The position numbers and the translations under genes are program-made. A stretch of 64,000 nt of DNA from Streptomyces pristinaespiralis (GTDB lineage: Bacteria > Actinomycetota > Actinomycetes > Streptomycetales > Streptomycetaceae): NCBI RefSeq assembly GCF_001278075.1, contig NZ_CP011340.1:4402001-4466000 (forward strand). Reading direction: 5' to 3'. This document shows, one piece after another, positions 36,614 to 45,509 of this stretch (position 1 is the stretch's first letter; each line of letters begins with the position of its first letter). The notes under the pieces are model-generated. The model searched no databases, was not told where the DNA came from, and worked only from the letters and a program-made list of their open reading frames with translations.

Positions 36614-37213
36614 ATGGCAGGCGAGACCGTCATCACGGTCGTCGGCAATCTCGTCGACGACCCCGAGCTGCGCTTCACCCCGTCCGGTGCGGCGGTCGCG
36701 AAGTTCCGTGTCGCGTCCACTCCCCGCACCTTCGACCGCCAGACCAACGAGTGGAAGGACGGCGAGAGCCTCTTCCTCACCTGCTCGGTCTGGCGTCAGG
36801 CGGCGGAGAACGTCGCCGAGTCGCTCCAGCGCGGCATGCGTGTCGTCGTGCAGGGACGGCTCAAGCAGCGGTCCTACGAGGACCGCGAGGGCGTCAAGCG
36901 CACGGTCTACGAGCTGGACGTCGAGGAAGTCGGCCCCAGCCTGAAGAACGCCACGGCCAAGGTCACCAAGACCACCGGTCGCGGTGGCCAGGGCGGCTAC
37001 GGCGGCGGTGCCGGCGGCCAGCAGGGCGGCGGCAGCTGGGGCGGCGGCCCCGGCGGTGGTCAGCAGCAGGGTGGCGGCGGTGCTCCCGCCGACGACCCCT
37101 GGGCGACCGGTGCGCCGTCCGGCGGCGGTCAGCAGGGCGGGGGCGGCTGGGGCGGAAGCTCCGGCGGCTCCGGGGGCTCTGGCGGCGGCTACTCGGACGA
37201 GCCGCCCTTCTAG
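36614..37213 (+). CDS. ssb: Single-stranded DNA-binding protein
   Basis: A 199-residue SSB that protects single-stranded DNA during replication and repair. The OB fold covers about residues 1-112 ([38 protein letters not shown]). A Gly/Gln-rich flexible tail follows, ending in the protein-interaction peptide SDEPPF. This gene is the essential ribosomal-operon ssb; Streptomyces also has a second ssb elsewhere. ATG with GAGAGG upstream. Confidence 0.97.
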   Translation: MAGETVITVVGNLVDDPELRFTPSGAAVAKFRVASTPRTFDRQTNEWKDGESLFLTCSVWRQAAENVAESLQRGMRVVVQGRLKQRSYEDREGVKRTVYELDVEEVGPSLKNATAKVTKTTGRGGQGGYGGGAGGQQGGGSWGGGPGGGQQQGGGGAPADDPWATGAPSGGGQQGGGGWGGSSGGSGGSGGGYSDEPPF

Positions 37214-37255
37214 GGCAGCTCGTACCCCACTTCTTGATCACACAGGAGATACACC

Positions 37256-37492
37256 ATGGCGAAGCCGCCTGTGCGCAAGCCTAAGAAGAAGGTCTGCGCT
37301 TTCTGCAAGGACAAGACCGCGTACGTGGACTACAAGGACACGAACATGCTGCGGAAGTTCATTTCCGACCGCGGCAAGATCCGTGCCCGCCGCGTGACCG
37401 GCAACTGCACGCAGCACCAGCGTGACGTCGCCACGGCCGTCAAGAACAGCCGTGAGATGGCGCTGCTGCCCTACACGTCCACCGCGCGATAA
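37256..37492 (+). CDS. rpsR: 30S ribosomal protein S18 (cysteine-containing form)
   Basis: A 78-residue S18 with CAFCKDK near the N-terminus and GNCTQHQRD later, which together form a possible zinc-binding (C-plus) set. Streptomyces often carry a second, zinc-free S18 under Zur control elsewhere; this copy in the main operon is the zinc-type one by sequence. ATG at 37256 with AGGAGA upstream. Confidence 0.96.
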   Translation: MAKPPVRKPKKKVCAFCKDKTAYVDYKDTNMLRKFISDRGKIRARRVTGNCTQHQRDVATAVKNSREMALLPYTSTAR

Positions 37493-37510
37493 GGGAAGGG
37501 TGACCGAAAC

Positions 37511-37957
37511 ATGAAGATCATCCTCACCCACGAGGTGTCTGGCCTCGGTGCCGCCGGCGACGTCGTCGACGTCAAGGACGGATACGCTCGCAACTACCTG
37601 GTCCCGCGTGGTTTCGCGATCCGCTGGACCAAGGGTGGCGAGAAGGACGTGGCGCAGATCCGCCGCGCCCGCAAGATCCACGAGATCGCGACCATCGAGC
37701 AGGCCAACTCCATCAAGGGTCAGCTCGAGGCCGTCAAGGTGCGCCTTGCCGTTCGCTCCGGCGACGCCGGCCGCCTCTTCGGTTCCGTCACCCCGGCTGA
37801 CATCGCCTCGGCGATCAAGGCCGCCGGTGGCCCGGAGGTCGACAAGCGTCGTGTCGAGCTCGGTTCGCCGATCAAGACCCTGGGCTCGCACCAGGTGTCT
37901 GTGCGTCTGCACCCCGAGGTTGCCGCGCAGCTTGGCGTCGAGGTCGTCGCCGCGTAA
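37511..37957 (+). CDS. rplI: 50S ribosomal protein L9
   Basis: A 148-residue L9 with the standard N-domain ([35 protein letters not shown], residues 2-36), connecting helix and C-domain ([38 protein letters not shown]). ATG with AAGGGTGA upstream. Last gene of the rpsF operon, 18 bp after rpsR. Confidence 0.97.
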   Translation: MKIILTHEVSGLGAAGDVVDVKDGYARNYLVPRGFAIRWTKGGEKDVAQIRRARKIHEIATIEQANSIKGQLEAVKVRLAVRSGDAGRLFGSVTPADIASAIKAAGGPEVDKRRVELGSPIKTLGSHQVSVRLHPEVAAQLGVEVVAA

Positions 37958-37981
37958 GCGCTGACGCTCGACAGAGCAGTA

Positions 37982-38015
37982 GGAAGGGCCGCACCCGACG
38001 GGGTGCGGCCCTTCC
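37982..38015 (+). terminator. Terminator after rplI
   Basis: A perfect 15-bp stem (37982-37996 with 38001-38015) with a GACG tetraloop lies 24 bp after the rplI stop. Confidence 0.88.
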
Positions 38016-38069
38016 GCCGTCTGTGCGGCGGCCGCGCTTCACTATGAAGGGGCCCTTCACGGTGGCGCC

Positions 38070-38083
38070 GTTTCACGTGAAAC
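38070..38083. other. parS: parS site 7
   Basis: Exact GTTTCACGTGAAAC in the convergent rplI/MATE intergenic region, 5 bp from the MATE stop codon. Confidence 0.95.
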
Positions 38084-38088
38084 AGCGA

Positions 38089-39426
38089 TCAGCGTGTAGC
38101 TCCCGTCACGATCCACCGACCGGAACGTGCCCGCCACCACAGCGTCAGCAGCCGGACGGTCATCATCAAGGTCATCGCCCACCACAGAGCGGTCAGTCCA
38201 CCTCCGAGAGAGGGGACCAGCAAGGCGACCGGGGCGAACACGGCCAGGGTGAGCAGCATGGCCGCCGCCAGGTAGGGCCCGTCACCCGCGCCCATCAGGA
38301 CGCCGTCCAGCACGAACACCACACCGGCGATCGGCTGGGACACCGCCACGACCAGCAGCGCGGGGAGCAGGGTGTCCCGGACCGCCTGGTCACCCGTGAA
38401 CAGGGGGATGAAGAGCGGCCGGGCGGCCACGATCAGGATCCCGAGCACCACGCCCGACACCACGCCCCACTGCACCATCCGCCGACAGGCCAATTTGGCG
38501 CCCTCCGTATCACCGGCCCCCAGATAGCGGCCGATGATGGCCTGCCCGGCAATGGCGATCGCGTCCAGCGCGAAGGCCATCAGGCTCCAGAGGGAAAGCA
38601 CGATCTGGTGGGCGGCGATGTCCTCGTCGCCCATCCTGGCGGCTACAGCAGTCGCGATCATGAGGACCGCTCGCAGGGAGAGGGTGCGCACCAGCAGCGG
38701 GACCCCCGCCTGGGCGCTCGCCCGTATACCTGCCGCGTCGGGCCGGAGCGAAGAACCGTGCTTGCGTGCTCCGCGGATGACGACGACCAGATATGCGACC
38801 GCCATTCCGCACTGGGCGATCACGGTGCCCCAGGCCGAGCCGGCGATACCGAAACCGGCTCCGTAGACCAGTCCGGCATTGAGTACCGCGTTGGCGGCGA
38901 ATCCACCGACCGCGACATAGAGGGGGGTTCGCGTGTCCTGCAGACCCCTGAGCACTCCGGTGGCGGCGAGCACGATCAGCATGGCGGGGATGCCGAGACT
39001 GGAGATGCGCAGATACGTGATCGCATGAGGTGCGGCGGTCTCGGAGGCCCCGAAGGCCTCCACCAGCCATGGCGCCGTGGGAAGAGTGACGGCGATGACG
39101 GCGACGCCGAGGAGCAGCGCCAGCCAGATGCCGTCCATCCCCTGCCGGATGGCTGACTGGAGATCGCCCGCTCCGACCCGGCGGGCGACGGCAGCCGTGG
39201 TCGCATACGCGAGAAAGACGAAGACGCTCACCGCGGTCATCAACAGGGCCGCCGCGACGCCGAGGCCCGCCAGTTGCGGGGTGCCGAGATGGCCGACGAT
39301 GGCGCTGTCGACCATGACGAACAGCGGCTCGGCGACAAGGGCGCCGAAGGCCGGAACGGCGAGCGTGACGATCTCCCGGTCGTGCCGCCGCAGACGTTCC
39401 TTCGCCCCTGCCGGTAGCTGTGTCAT
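38089..39426 (-). CDS. MATE-family (DinF-like) efflux transporter
   Basis: A 445-residue multidrug and toxin extrusion-type transporter with 12 predicted helices in two homologous halves (first: VTLAVPAFGALVAEPLFVMVDSAIVGHLGT; second begins LSLRAVLMIATAVAARMGDEDIAAHQ). The pattern is that of the DinF subgroup; the substrate is unknown. The ATG at 39426 (MTQLPAGAKERLRRHDREI) was preferred over an in-frame TTG at 39435. It is divergent from dnaB. Confidence 0.9.
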   Translation of the reverse strand: MTQLPAGAKERLRRHDREIVTLAVPAFGALVAEPLFVMVDSAIVGHLGTPQLAGLGVAAALLMTAVSVFVFLAYATTAAVARRVGAGDLQSAIRQGMDGIWLALLLGVAVIAVTLPTAPWLVEAFGASETAAPHAITYLRISSLGIPAMLIVLAATGVLRGLQDTRTPLYVAVGGFAANAVLNAGLVYGAGFGIAGSAWGTVIAQCGMAVAYLVVVIRGARKHGSSLRPDAAGIRASAQAGVPLLVRTLSLRAVLMIATAVAARMGDEDIAAHQIVLSLWSLMAFALDAIAIAGQAIIGRYLGAGDTEGAKLACRRMVQWGVVSGVVLGILIVAARPLFIPLFTGDQAVRDTLLPALLVVAVSQPIAGVVFVLDGVLMGAGDGPYLAAAMLLTLAVFAPVALLVPSLGGGLTALWWAMTLMMTVRLLTLWWRARSGRWIVTGATR

Positions 39427-39865
39427 GGGCGCCAATCTAATCTTCCACAGGTAAGCGATGCAAGCCGCCTGCAGTCCTTACTTGTGAGGGTGTCGGCCCT
39501 TGGTCGGTGCGCCGTTTGTTCTGATCTTGATCCGGTGGGAAAAGTTTTTCTCCCCCACAGGCAGTGGATGCGAAAACCGCAGGTGGGATGCGTTGTGAAG
39601 GGCTGGACGTGAACTTTTCCACAGTGCTGTCCCCTGGTCCGTGCACAGGTTGCGGACGGTTCTCCACAGCATCTGATCCTTCGTCCACAGGGCCTGTGGA
39701 TAACCAGATTGGCTGACGCTGCCGCCGGGCCTACCGTGGACCGTCGCCCGGCGTGCGGAAGCCTCCGCTTCGAACGGAGTCCGGCGACTCGATCTGTCAG
39801 TGCTGTGGCGTAGAAAAGACTGCCACGGCGTAGGTCCGTGGAGCGGACGGGAGGAGGTGGCCCGG
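39427..39865. promoter_or_regulatory. dnaB promoter region with a cluster of DnaA-box-like sites
   Basis: This 439-bp gap between the MATE gene and dnaB contains TTTCCACAG (39617), TTCTCCACA (39660), CGTCCACAG (39682) and the exact E. coli-type box TTATCCACA on the minus strand at 39695-39703 (TGTGGATAA). The stretch 39481-39560 is relatively AT-rich (AAAAGTTTTTCTCCC). No gene is seen inside. The boxes suggest DnaA control of dnaB or DnaA titration. Confidence 0.65.
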
Positions 39866-41344
39866 GTGAGCATTTCCGAGCCCTTGGACGACCCGTGGGC
39901 GGCCGACAGTCCGGGGGACCGTCTCCCCGCCTCCCGTCAGCGGCGCCACGAAGGGCGCGGTCGAGAGGACCAGCACGACCGAGGCAGGGAGAGCGGCGGC
40001 TGGGACGGTGGCTCCCCGGGATTCGAGCGAGTTCCGCCGCAGGACCTCGACGCCGAGCAGTCCGTCCTCGGCGGCATGCTGCTGTCCAAGGACGCCATCG
40101 CCGACGTCGTAGAGATCATCAAGGGCCACGACTTCTACCGGCCGGCCCACGAGACGGTCTACCAGGCCATCCTCGACCTGTACGCGAAGGGCGAGCCGGC
40201 CGACCCCATCACCGTTGCGGCCGAGCTGGTCAAGCGAGGTGAGATCACCCGCGTCGGCGGCGCCCCGTACCTGCACACGCTGGTCCAGTCGGTCCCGACC
40301 GCGGCCAACGCCTCGTACTACGCGGAGATCGTCCACGAGCGGGCGGTGCTGCGCCGGTTGGTGGAGGCCGGCACCAAGATCACGCAGATGGGATACGCGG
40401 CCGACGGTGACGTGGACGAGATCGTCAACTCCGCCCAGGCCGAGATCTACGCCGTCACCGAGCAGCGCACGAGCGAGGACTACCTGCCGCTCGGCGACAT
40501 CATGGAGGGCGCTCTCGACGAGATCGAGGCGATCGGTTCCCGCAGTGGCGAGATGACCGGTGTGCCGACAGGCTTCACCGACTTCGACTCCCTGACCAAT
40601 GGGCTCCACCCGGGCCAGATGATCGTCATCGCCGCCCGTCCCGCGATGGGTAAGTCGACGCTGGCGCTCGACTTCGCGCGAGCCGCTTCGATCAAGAACA
40701 ACCTGCCCAGCGTGATCTTCTCGCTCGAAATGGGCCGCAACGAGATCGCGATGCGACTGCTGTCCGCAGAGGCCAGGGTGGCTCTGCACCACATGCGGTC
40801 GGGCACGATGACCGACGAGGACTGGACACGGCTGGCCCGGAGGATGCCGGACGTCTCGCAGGCGCCTCTCTACATCGACGACTCGCCGAACCTCTCGATG
40901 ATGGAGATCCGCGCGAAGTGCCGTCGGCTGAAGCAGCGGAACGACCTCAAGCTCGTCGTCATCGACTATCTGCAGCTGATGCAGTCGGGTGGCTCCAAGC
41001 GGGCAGAGAGCCGCCAGCAGGAAGTCTCCGACATGTCCCGTAACCTCAAGCTGCTCGCGAAGGAGCTCGAGGTTCCCGTGATCGCGCTCTCGCAGCTGAA
41101 CCGAGGCCCCGAGCAGCGCACGGACAAGAAGCCGATGGTGTCCGACCTCCGTGAATCGGGCTCGATCGAGCAGGACGCGGACATGGTCATCCTGCTGCAC
41201 CGTGAGGACGCGTACGAGAAGGAGTCCCCGCGCGCGGGCGAGGCGGACCTGATCGTGGCCAAGCACCGTAACGGCCCCACGGCGACGATCACCGTGGCCT
41301 TCCAGGGTCACTACTCGCGGTTCGTGGACATGGCGCAGACCTGA
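39866..41344 (+). CDS. dnaB: Replicative DNA helicase DnaB
   Basis: A 492-residue hexameric 5'-3' helicase. After a variable Ser/Arg-rich N-terminus (1-50) comes the N-terminal domain (PPQDLDAEQSVLGGMLLSKDAI) and the RecA-like motor with Walker A ARPAMGKST, SLEMGRNEIAMRLLS, LVVIDYLQLM and ALSQLNRGPEQR. No intein interrupts the motor, unlike in some actinobacteria. The GTG at 39866 (VSISEPLDDPW) has GGAGGAGG 8 bp upstream; the upstream in-frame start lies in the leader. Confidence 0.96.
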   Translation: MSISEPLDDPWAADSPGDRLPASRQRRHEGRGREDQHDRGRESGGWDGGSPGFERVPPQDLDAEQSVLGGMLLSKDAIADVVEIIKGHDFYRPAHETVYQAILDLYAKGEPADPITVAAELVKRGEITRVGGAPYLHTLVQSVPTAANASYYAEIVHERAVLRRLVEAGTKITQMGYAADGDVDEIVNSAQAEIYAVTEQRTSEDYLPLGDIMEGALDEIEAIGSRSGEMTGVPTGFTDFDSLTNGLHPGQMIVIAARPAMGKSTLALDFARAASIKNNLPSVIFSLEMGRNEIAMRLLSAEARVALHHMRSGTMTDEDWTRLARRMPDVSQAPLYIDDSPNLSMMEIRAKCRRLKQRNDLKLVVIDYLQLMQSGGSKRAESRQQEVSDMSRNLKLLAKELEVPVIALSQLNRGPEQRTDKKPMVSDLRESGSIEQDADMVILLHREDAYEKESPRAGEADLIVAKHRNGPTATITVAFQGHYSRFVDMAQT

Positions 41345-41480
41345 TCGTCCGTGCTGTAGGTTCTCCGGCTCCGTGTCATTTTCTTCTGTCGTGTCATGGC
41401 GACGGCAGTCCTGACAGCATCTGGAGAAGCACAGGTCAGGGGCATGGTGTCGGGCACCGAACGGGTCGAAGTCCTGCCTT

Positions 41481-41939
41481 CTACCGGATCTTCTGAACGT
41501 GCGTGGTATCGGTGTCGAGAGGGCTGCCGTCGGCGCTGGTCGGGACGATTTCCGGCACAGGGGTGCCGTGCTCGTCGACCAAGGTGGAGTGCGCCTCGCC
41601 GGGGGCGAAGGCGTGGCGTTCTCCCCACTGCCGCAGGGTGAGGATGACGGAGAACAGGTCGCGGCCGGCGTCGGTGAGCACGTATTCCTGACGGCGGCCC
41701 GATGGCGCGGTGCGCTGGGCGAGGAGCCCGTAAGCGGTGAGCTTGCGCAGGCGCTCGGTGAGGATGTTGCGGGCGATGCCGGTACGTCGCTGGAACTCGG
41801 TGAACGACCGCGCCCCGTCCATCGCGTCGCGGATGACGAGAAGGCTCCATCTGTCGCCGACGAGGTCGAGTGTGCGGGCGACGGGACAGTCGGGGTCGGT
41901 CCAGTCGGGCTTCGGGGCGCGCGTGGTGGTGCGCGGCAT
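41481..41939 (-). CDS. HxlR-family transcriptional regulator
   Basis: A 152-residue winged-helix regulator: DPDCPVARTLDLVGDRWSLLVIRDAMDGARSF, with the single Cys typical of the family, then FQRRTGIARNILTERLRKLTAYGLL and the wing RRQEYVLTDAGRDLF. ATG at 41939 with GGGAGGT 6 bp upstream. It is divergent from the MFS gene over an 87-bp gap with two AGTTGCA repeats, so it probably controls that transporter and itself, possibly in response to an electrophile or oxidant. Confidence 0.88.
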   Translation of the reverse strand: MPRTTTRAPKPDWTDPDCPVARTLDLVGDRWSLLVIRDAMDGARSFTEFQRRTGIARNILTERLRKLTAYGLLAQRTAPSGRRQEYVLTDAGRDLFSVILTLRQWGERHAFAPGEAHSTLVDEHGTPVPEIVPTSADGSPLDTDTTHVQKIR

Positions 41940-42026
41940 GACACCTCCCAATGAGTTGCAGATTGAAACCAGCATGCCCTAACGTCAAAACAGTTGCAAT
42001 TCGCTACTGATTGGGGTTGGGGCGCG
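41940..42026. promoter_or_regulatory. Shared HxlR/MFS regulatory region with direct repeats
   Basis: AGTTGCA occurs at 41954-41960 and again at 41992-41998, 38 bp apart in the same orientation, flanking the space where divergent promoters must lie. They are candidate HxlR half sites. Confidence 0.5.
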
Positions 42027-43250
42027 ATGGACGTGTGGCGGCGGCTACTGCTCGCGGCGGTGTGTGGCGTCGCGGTGGCCGGCATCTATGCCGCGCAGCC
42101 GGTTCTGGAGCCGATGGGAAGGGATCTCGGTGTGCCGGCAGCGCACACGGGGTGGATCGTGGCGACCGGTCAGTTCGGCTACCTGGCAGGGCTGGTGCTG
42201 CTTGTGCCGCTCGGCGATGTGGTCGTCAACCGGCGGCGGCTCATCGCCGTGCACTTGGCGATCACCGCAACTGGCATGCTCCTGACGGCCTTTGCGTCAG
42301 CCGGATGGATGGCGTTCGCGGGGCTCACAGCGGCTGGGCTGTTCGCGGTCGTCGTGCAGACCACCGTTGCCTACGCCGCATCGGTCTCGCCGCCTGCCGA
42401 ACGAGGTCGGAACATCGGCGTCGTGACCTCGGGCGTTGTGGTCGGCATCCTGGGCGCACGGGTTGTCACCGGCACGCTCGCCGATGTGTGGGGCTGGCGG
42501 AGCATCTATGCCGTGCTGGCGGTGCTGTCGCTCGGGCTCGCGGCTCTCGTTCTCGTCGCACTGCCGACAGAAGACCGTCACAGCGGACCTGCGGGGTACA
42601 GGCAGGCCGTCGTTTCACTCGGCGGACTCTTCGGACAGCGCCTCCTGCTGACGCGCGGGCTCATCGCGTTCTTCTTGTTCGCATCCTTCGGAACGCTGTG
42701 GAGTGGGCTGTCGCTGCCGCTCGCGGACGCACCCTGGCATCTGAATGAAAGCCAGATCGGATTGTTCGGCATCGCGGGACTGGCCGGCGCCCTCGGCGCT
42801 GCACGCGCGGGACGGTGGGCGGATGCAGGACGGACGACTCAGGTCGCCGGCCTCGCGCTCACCCTGCTCGTCCTCTCGTGGGCAGCCATCGCGCAGCTGC
42901 CGGGGACACTGGGGCTCCTCATCGTCGGAATCGTGGCCCTCGACTTCGCGGTCCAGGCCGTACATGTGAGTAACCAGCACCTGCTCACCACCGCGCACCC
43001 GGATCGCACCAGCAGCGTCATCGGCGGCTATATGGTCTTCTACTCGCTTGGCTCCGCCCTTGGCGCTGCCGCAACCACCGCCGTCTTCACCTTCCACGGC
43101 TGGGCAGGCTCCAGCCTCCTCGGGGCAGGATTCGCGGTCTGCGCGCTGGCCGTCTGGGCGATGAACAGGCGAATTCCCCTCGATGGCGCAGACGTCCGTC
43201 ACTCGCCGCACAGAGCGCAGCCTGGAGCCGGAGTCGTCCGGGCCGACTGA
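42027..43250 (+). CDS. MFS transporter (AraJ/NepI-like)
   Basis: A 407-residue 12-helix major facilitator protein. Motif A is in GLVLLVPLGDVVVNRRRLIAVH (helix 2-3 loop), and VTSGVVVGILGARVVTGTLADVWGWR is the motif C region typical of antiporters. The substrate is unknown. ATG at 42027 (MDVWRRLLLAAVCG) was used; a TTG at 41994 is in frame, and no good ribosome binding site is seen for either. Third codon positions are visibly less G/C-rich than in neighbouring core genes (for example around 42660-42780), suggesting acquisition together with the HxlR gene. Confidence 0.86.
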   Translation: MDVWRRLLLAAVCGVAVAGIYAAQPVLEPMGRDLGVPAAHTGWIVATGQFGYLAGLVLLVPLGDVVVNRRRLIAVHLAITATGMLLTAFASAGWMAFAGLTAAGLFAVVVQTTVAYAASVSPPAERGRNIGVVTSGVVVGILGARVVTGTLADVWGWRSIYAVLAVLSLGLAALVLVALPTEDRHSGPAGYRQAVVSLGGLFGQRLLLTRGLIAFFLFASFGTLWSGLSLPLADAPWHLNESQIGLFGIAGLAGALGAARAGRWADAGRTTQVAGLALTLLVLSWAAIAQLPGTLGLLIVGIVALDFAVQAVHVSNQHLLTTAHPDRTSSVIGGYMVFYSLGSALGAAATTAVFTFHGWAGSSLLGAGFAVCALAVWAMNRRIPLDGADVRHSPHRAQPGAGVVRAD

Positions 43251-43591
43251 GGCATGGGCAGTGGTGGCCGCAGGCCGAGGAAATGACACGGAGGTGAGCT
43301 GGAAAAGGCCTGACGCGACGTGAGAAAGCCAAAAACTTGCAGGTCACAGAATCGGCGTATGAAACAGAGGCTGAAAGAGTGTTTTGTCCCGGCTGGGGCG
43401 CTTCATCGTAGTTCAGGTGACAAACTGCTTCGTGTCGGCTGGGGCAGTAGAGGCATCTTGTGGCAGGTGAGGCGGATGGCGGCCTTCGAGGGCCCGTTTC
43501 GGTCCCTTCGCTCCTGTCTGATCCCAACGCGCCCCCGGTGGAACCGGTTTGCGCCCTGTGGTGGAGTGGCGGCCATCGGTACTACAGAAAC
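43251..43591. other. Intergenic stretch left of the transposase gene
   Basis: This 341-bp stretch has no convincing gene. It contains a relatively AT-rich part (43310-43400) and an imperfect duplication (CGGCTGGGGC at 43390 and again at 43436). Part of it must belong to the left arm of the insertion sequence, but I could not find terminal inverted repeats matching the right side. Confidence 0.5.
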
Positions 43592-44434
43592 ATGCCTCGT
43601 AAGCAGCGGCCCTATCCGAGTGACCTCTCCGATGCCCGTTGGAAACTGCTGGAACCAACTCTGACGGCCTGGCGGGCCGAGCGAAGAGGAAAGAGCCTGG
43701 ACATCGGCCAGCCGCCCGAGCACGATCTGCGCCGAATCATGGACGCCATCCTCTACGTCGACCGGACCGGGATCCCCTGGCGGTATCTGCCGCACGACTT
43801 CCCTCCATGGGAAACCGTCTACGGATACTTCGCCGCCTGGCAGAAGGATGAGGTCTTCGACCAGCTCAACGGTCTCCTGCGGCGCCTGGTCCGGAAGGCC
43901 GAAGGCCGCGATGTCGAGCCCAGCGCCTGCGTTCTCGACGCCCAGAGCATCAAGACCTCAGCCAACGTGCCCGCAGCCGGCCAGGGCATCGACGCGGGCA
44001 AGAAGATCGCAGGTCGCAAACGGCACATCGGCGTCGACACACTCGGTCTCCTGCTGGCCGTGCTGGTCACTGCAGCCAGCGTCTCCGACAACGCCGGCGG
44101 CATCCACGTGCTCTCGAACATCGCCGCCGACCACCCCCGCATCACCAAAGCCTGGGCCGATACCGGCTACCGCACCAAGGTCATCGACCACGGCGCCCGC
44201 CTCGGCATCGACGTCGAAGTCACCCGCCGCGACCCTGCCCAGAAGGGCTTCAAGGTGATTCCGCGGCGCTGGGTCGTCGAGCGGACCTTCGGCTGGCTCA
44301 TGCACCACCGCCGGCTCGTCCGCGATTACGAAACCCACCCGCATCGCTCCGAAGCCATGATCAAAGTGGCCATGGTCGACCTCATGAGCCGCAGGCTCAC
44401 ACGAGAGTCGACTCCGAACTGGAAGGACTCATAG
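43592..44434 (+). CDS. IS5-family transposase
   Basis: A 280-residue DDE transposase. The N-terminal domain (LSDARWKLLEPTL; HDLRRIMDAILYVDRTGIPWRYLPHDFPPWETVYGYFAAW) is the DUF4096 type. The catalytic triad is visible as VLDAQSIK, WADTGYR and WVVERTFGWLMHHRRLVRDYE. No frameshift or stop interrupts it, so it may be active. The ATG at 43592 was used; the frame is open further upstream without family similarity. IS ends were not located. Confidence 0.92.
   Translation: MPRKQRPYPSDLSDARWKLLEPTLTAWRAERRGKSLDIGQPPEHDLRRIMDAILYVDRTGIPWRYLPHDFPPWETVYGYFAAWQKDEVFDQLNGLLRRLVRKAEGRDVEPSACVLDAQSIKTSANVPAAGQGIDAGKKIAGRKRHIGVDTLGLLLAVLVTAASVSDNAGGIHVLSNIAADHPRITKAWADTGYRTKVIDHGARLGIDVEVTRRDPAQKGFKVIPRRWVVERTFGWLMHHRRLVRDYETHPHRSEAMIKVAMVDLMSRRLTRESTPNWKDS
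43592..44434 (+). mobile_element. IS5-like insertion sequence (core; ends not resolved)
   Basis: The extent given is the transposase gene only. The real element should extend some tens of bases either side. No inverted terminal repeats or target duplication could be assigned by eye. Confidence 0.6.
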
Positions 44435-44827
44435 CCTCCGCGCCACGCTGACGCGCGCCTTCTCTCCCCTCATCGCCTGCGGCCAGCGGTCATCGATGGC
44501 ATCCGCCGCTTCCCGACAGGCACCACAGGCGTCCTCCCGTTCCGGCAGCCACCAGTGGTCGGACGGCGACATGCCAGTTTCCTGAATACCGCACAACGTC
44601 CTGTCGAAGATGCCGAAGGCATGGGAGACGCCGGCGGTGAGGCCATCCGCGACGGCTCCCTCCCAGCGCATCCCCGTGGGCAGATACGGCGGTCGCGAGA
44701 TCTCGAACCACTCACCGCCCACATGGGTGGCGGCGTGACACCACAAGCAGGACCAGATCTCTTCCTCCCAGACCGCCGGCGCCATCGGCCACCGCCACAT
44801 CGACCGCCCGCACACATCACACTCCAC
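44429..44827 (-). CDS. Small cysteine-rich (zinc-ribbon-like) hypothetical protein, 3' end at the IS
   Basis: A 132-residue protein of unknown function. It has CDVCGR near residue 3, SCLWCHAATH near 30, an LCG motif and a final CGACREAADAI, which suggests two zinc-binding sites. The middle TLCGIQETGMSPSDHWW resembles short actinobacterial zinc-ribbon proteins. The GTG at 44827 has GTGAGGA upstream; a TTG at 44863 is also in frame. Its stop overlaps the transposase stop region by 6 bp in the convergent orientation, so its last residues may have been replaced by IS sequence. Confidence 0.6.
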   Translation of the reverse strand: MECDVCGRSMWRWPMAPAVWEEEIWSCLWCHAATHVGGEWFEISRPPYLPTGMRWEGAVADGLTAGVSHAFGIFDRTLCGIQETGMSPSDHWWLPEREDACGACREAADAIDDRWPQAMRGEKARVSVARRL

Positions 44828-45038
44828 AGGCGGATCCTCACATGCCAGCCCGGGCCACCCCAAGCGGCTGGCATCGCGCTAGTTACCAAACACCCTTGCC
44901 AGGCCAAAACGCTCTTTGAGAACCTGCACGTGCCGCGGGGACCCACTCCCCGCGCCGGAGCCTCACGGCCGATGCCGGAGCCGGGCCCGAGTCGTCAGCC
45001 GGACCAGGAGTCACTCCGCTCGGGTAGCGTCACGGCAC

Positions 45039-45509
45039 ATGACGGCCGGTGACGAGAAGCGAGAGAAGCGCAAGGCCGAGGGCACGGGCGAGGTGGACGA
45101 AAAGGCTGCCGGTCGTGTTCAGCTCGTGGAGGATCTGGTCGCTCAGGTGCCCGGCTTCGAGGACGCGTACGAGTGCCACGTCTTCAACGAGCACGGGGTG
45201 CTCGCGCACCTGTTCTTCTGGGACGTGGTGCAGGACACCGTGCGCTCGTACCTGAACGAAGGGGACGCGGACGGTCCCGACTGGCGTCAGGTCCTCGCCT
45301 TCCTGGAGGAGAAGACGCGGGGTCGCGAGCCCGGCGCGATCGAGGTCATCGTGACGTCGTTCCTCTACGACCTTCCCTACGAGGGGGAACCCGGGTACGG
45401 GATCGAGGCGCATCTCGGGCCGGCCATGAAGGAGAGATACCTGCAGCTGCGGCCTTGGTGCGGGGTGCCGCCCACGGGCCCAGGGCTCACTTCCGAAGGG
45501 GCTGGGTGA
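45039..45509 (+). CDS. Hypothetical protein (DUF7674-like?)
   Basis: A 156-residue acidic protein with a charged N-terminus (MTAGDEKREKRKAEG) and a body reading LVEDLVAQVPGFEDAYECHV, VLAHLFFWDVVQDTVRSYL, IEVIVTSFLYDLPYEGEPG. It has no signal peptide or membrane helix and resembles small immunity-like or DUF7674-type proteins; that link is tentative. The 3' end overlaps the convergent VOC gene by 23 bp. No strong ribosome binding site. The 211-bp gap before it holds only a 6-bp hairpin at 44935-44953. Confidence 0.7.
   Translation: MTAGDEKREKRKAEGTGEVDEKAAGRVQLVEDLVAQVPGFEDAYECHVFNEHGVLAHLFFWDVVQDTVRSYLNEGDADGPDWRQVLAFLEEKTRGREPGAIEVIVTSFLYDLPYEGEPGYGIEAHLGPAMKERYLQLRPWCGVPPTGPGLTSEGAG

Noticed and set aside
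39866..41344. Intein in DnaB
   Set aside because: Helicase motifs run without interruption and the length is normal.
39797..42085. Long open frame opposite dnaB and running through the HxlR gene
   Set aside because: It crosses two supported genes, and its composition is that of a shadow frame.
43251..44470. Terminal inverted repeats of the IS5 element
   Set aside because: No matching pair could be found by eye; an imperfect CGGCTGGGGC duplication is direct, not inverted.
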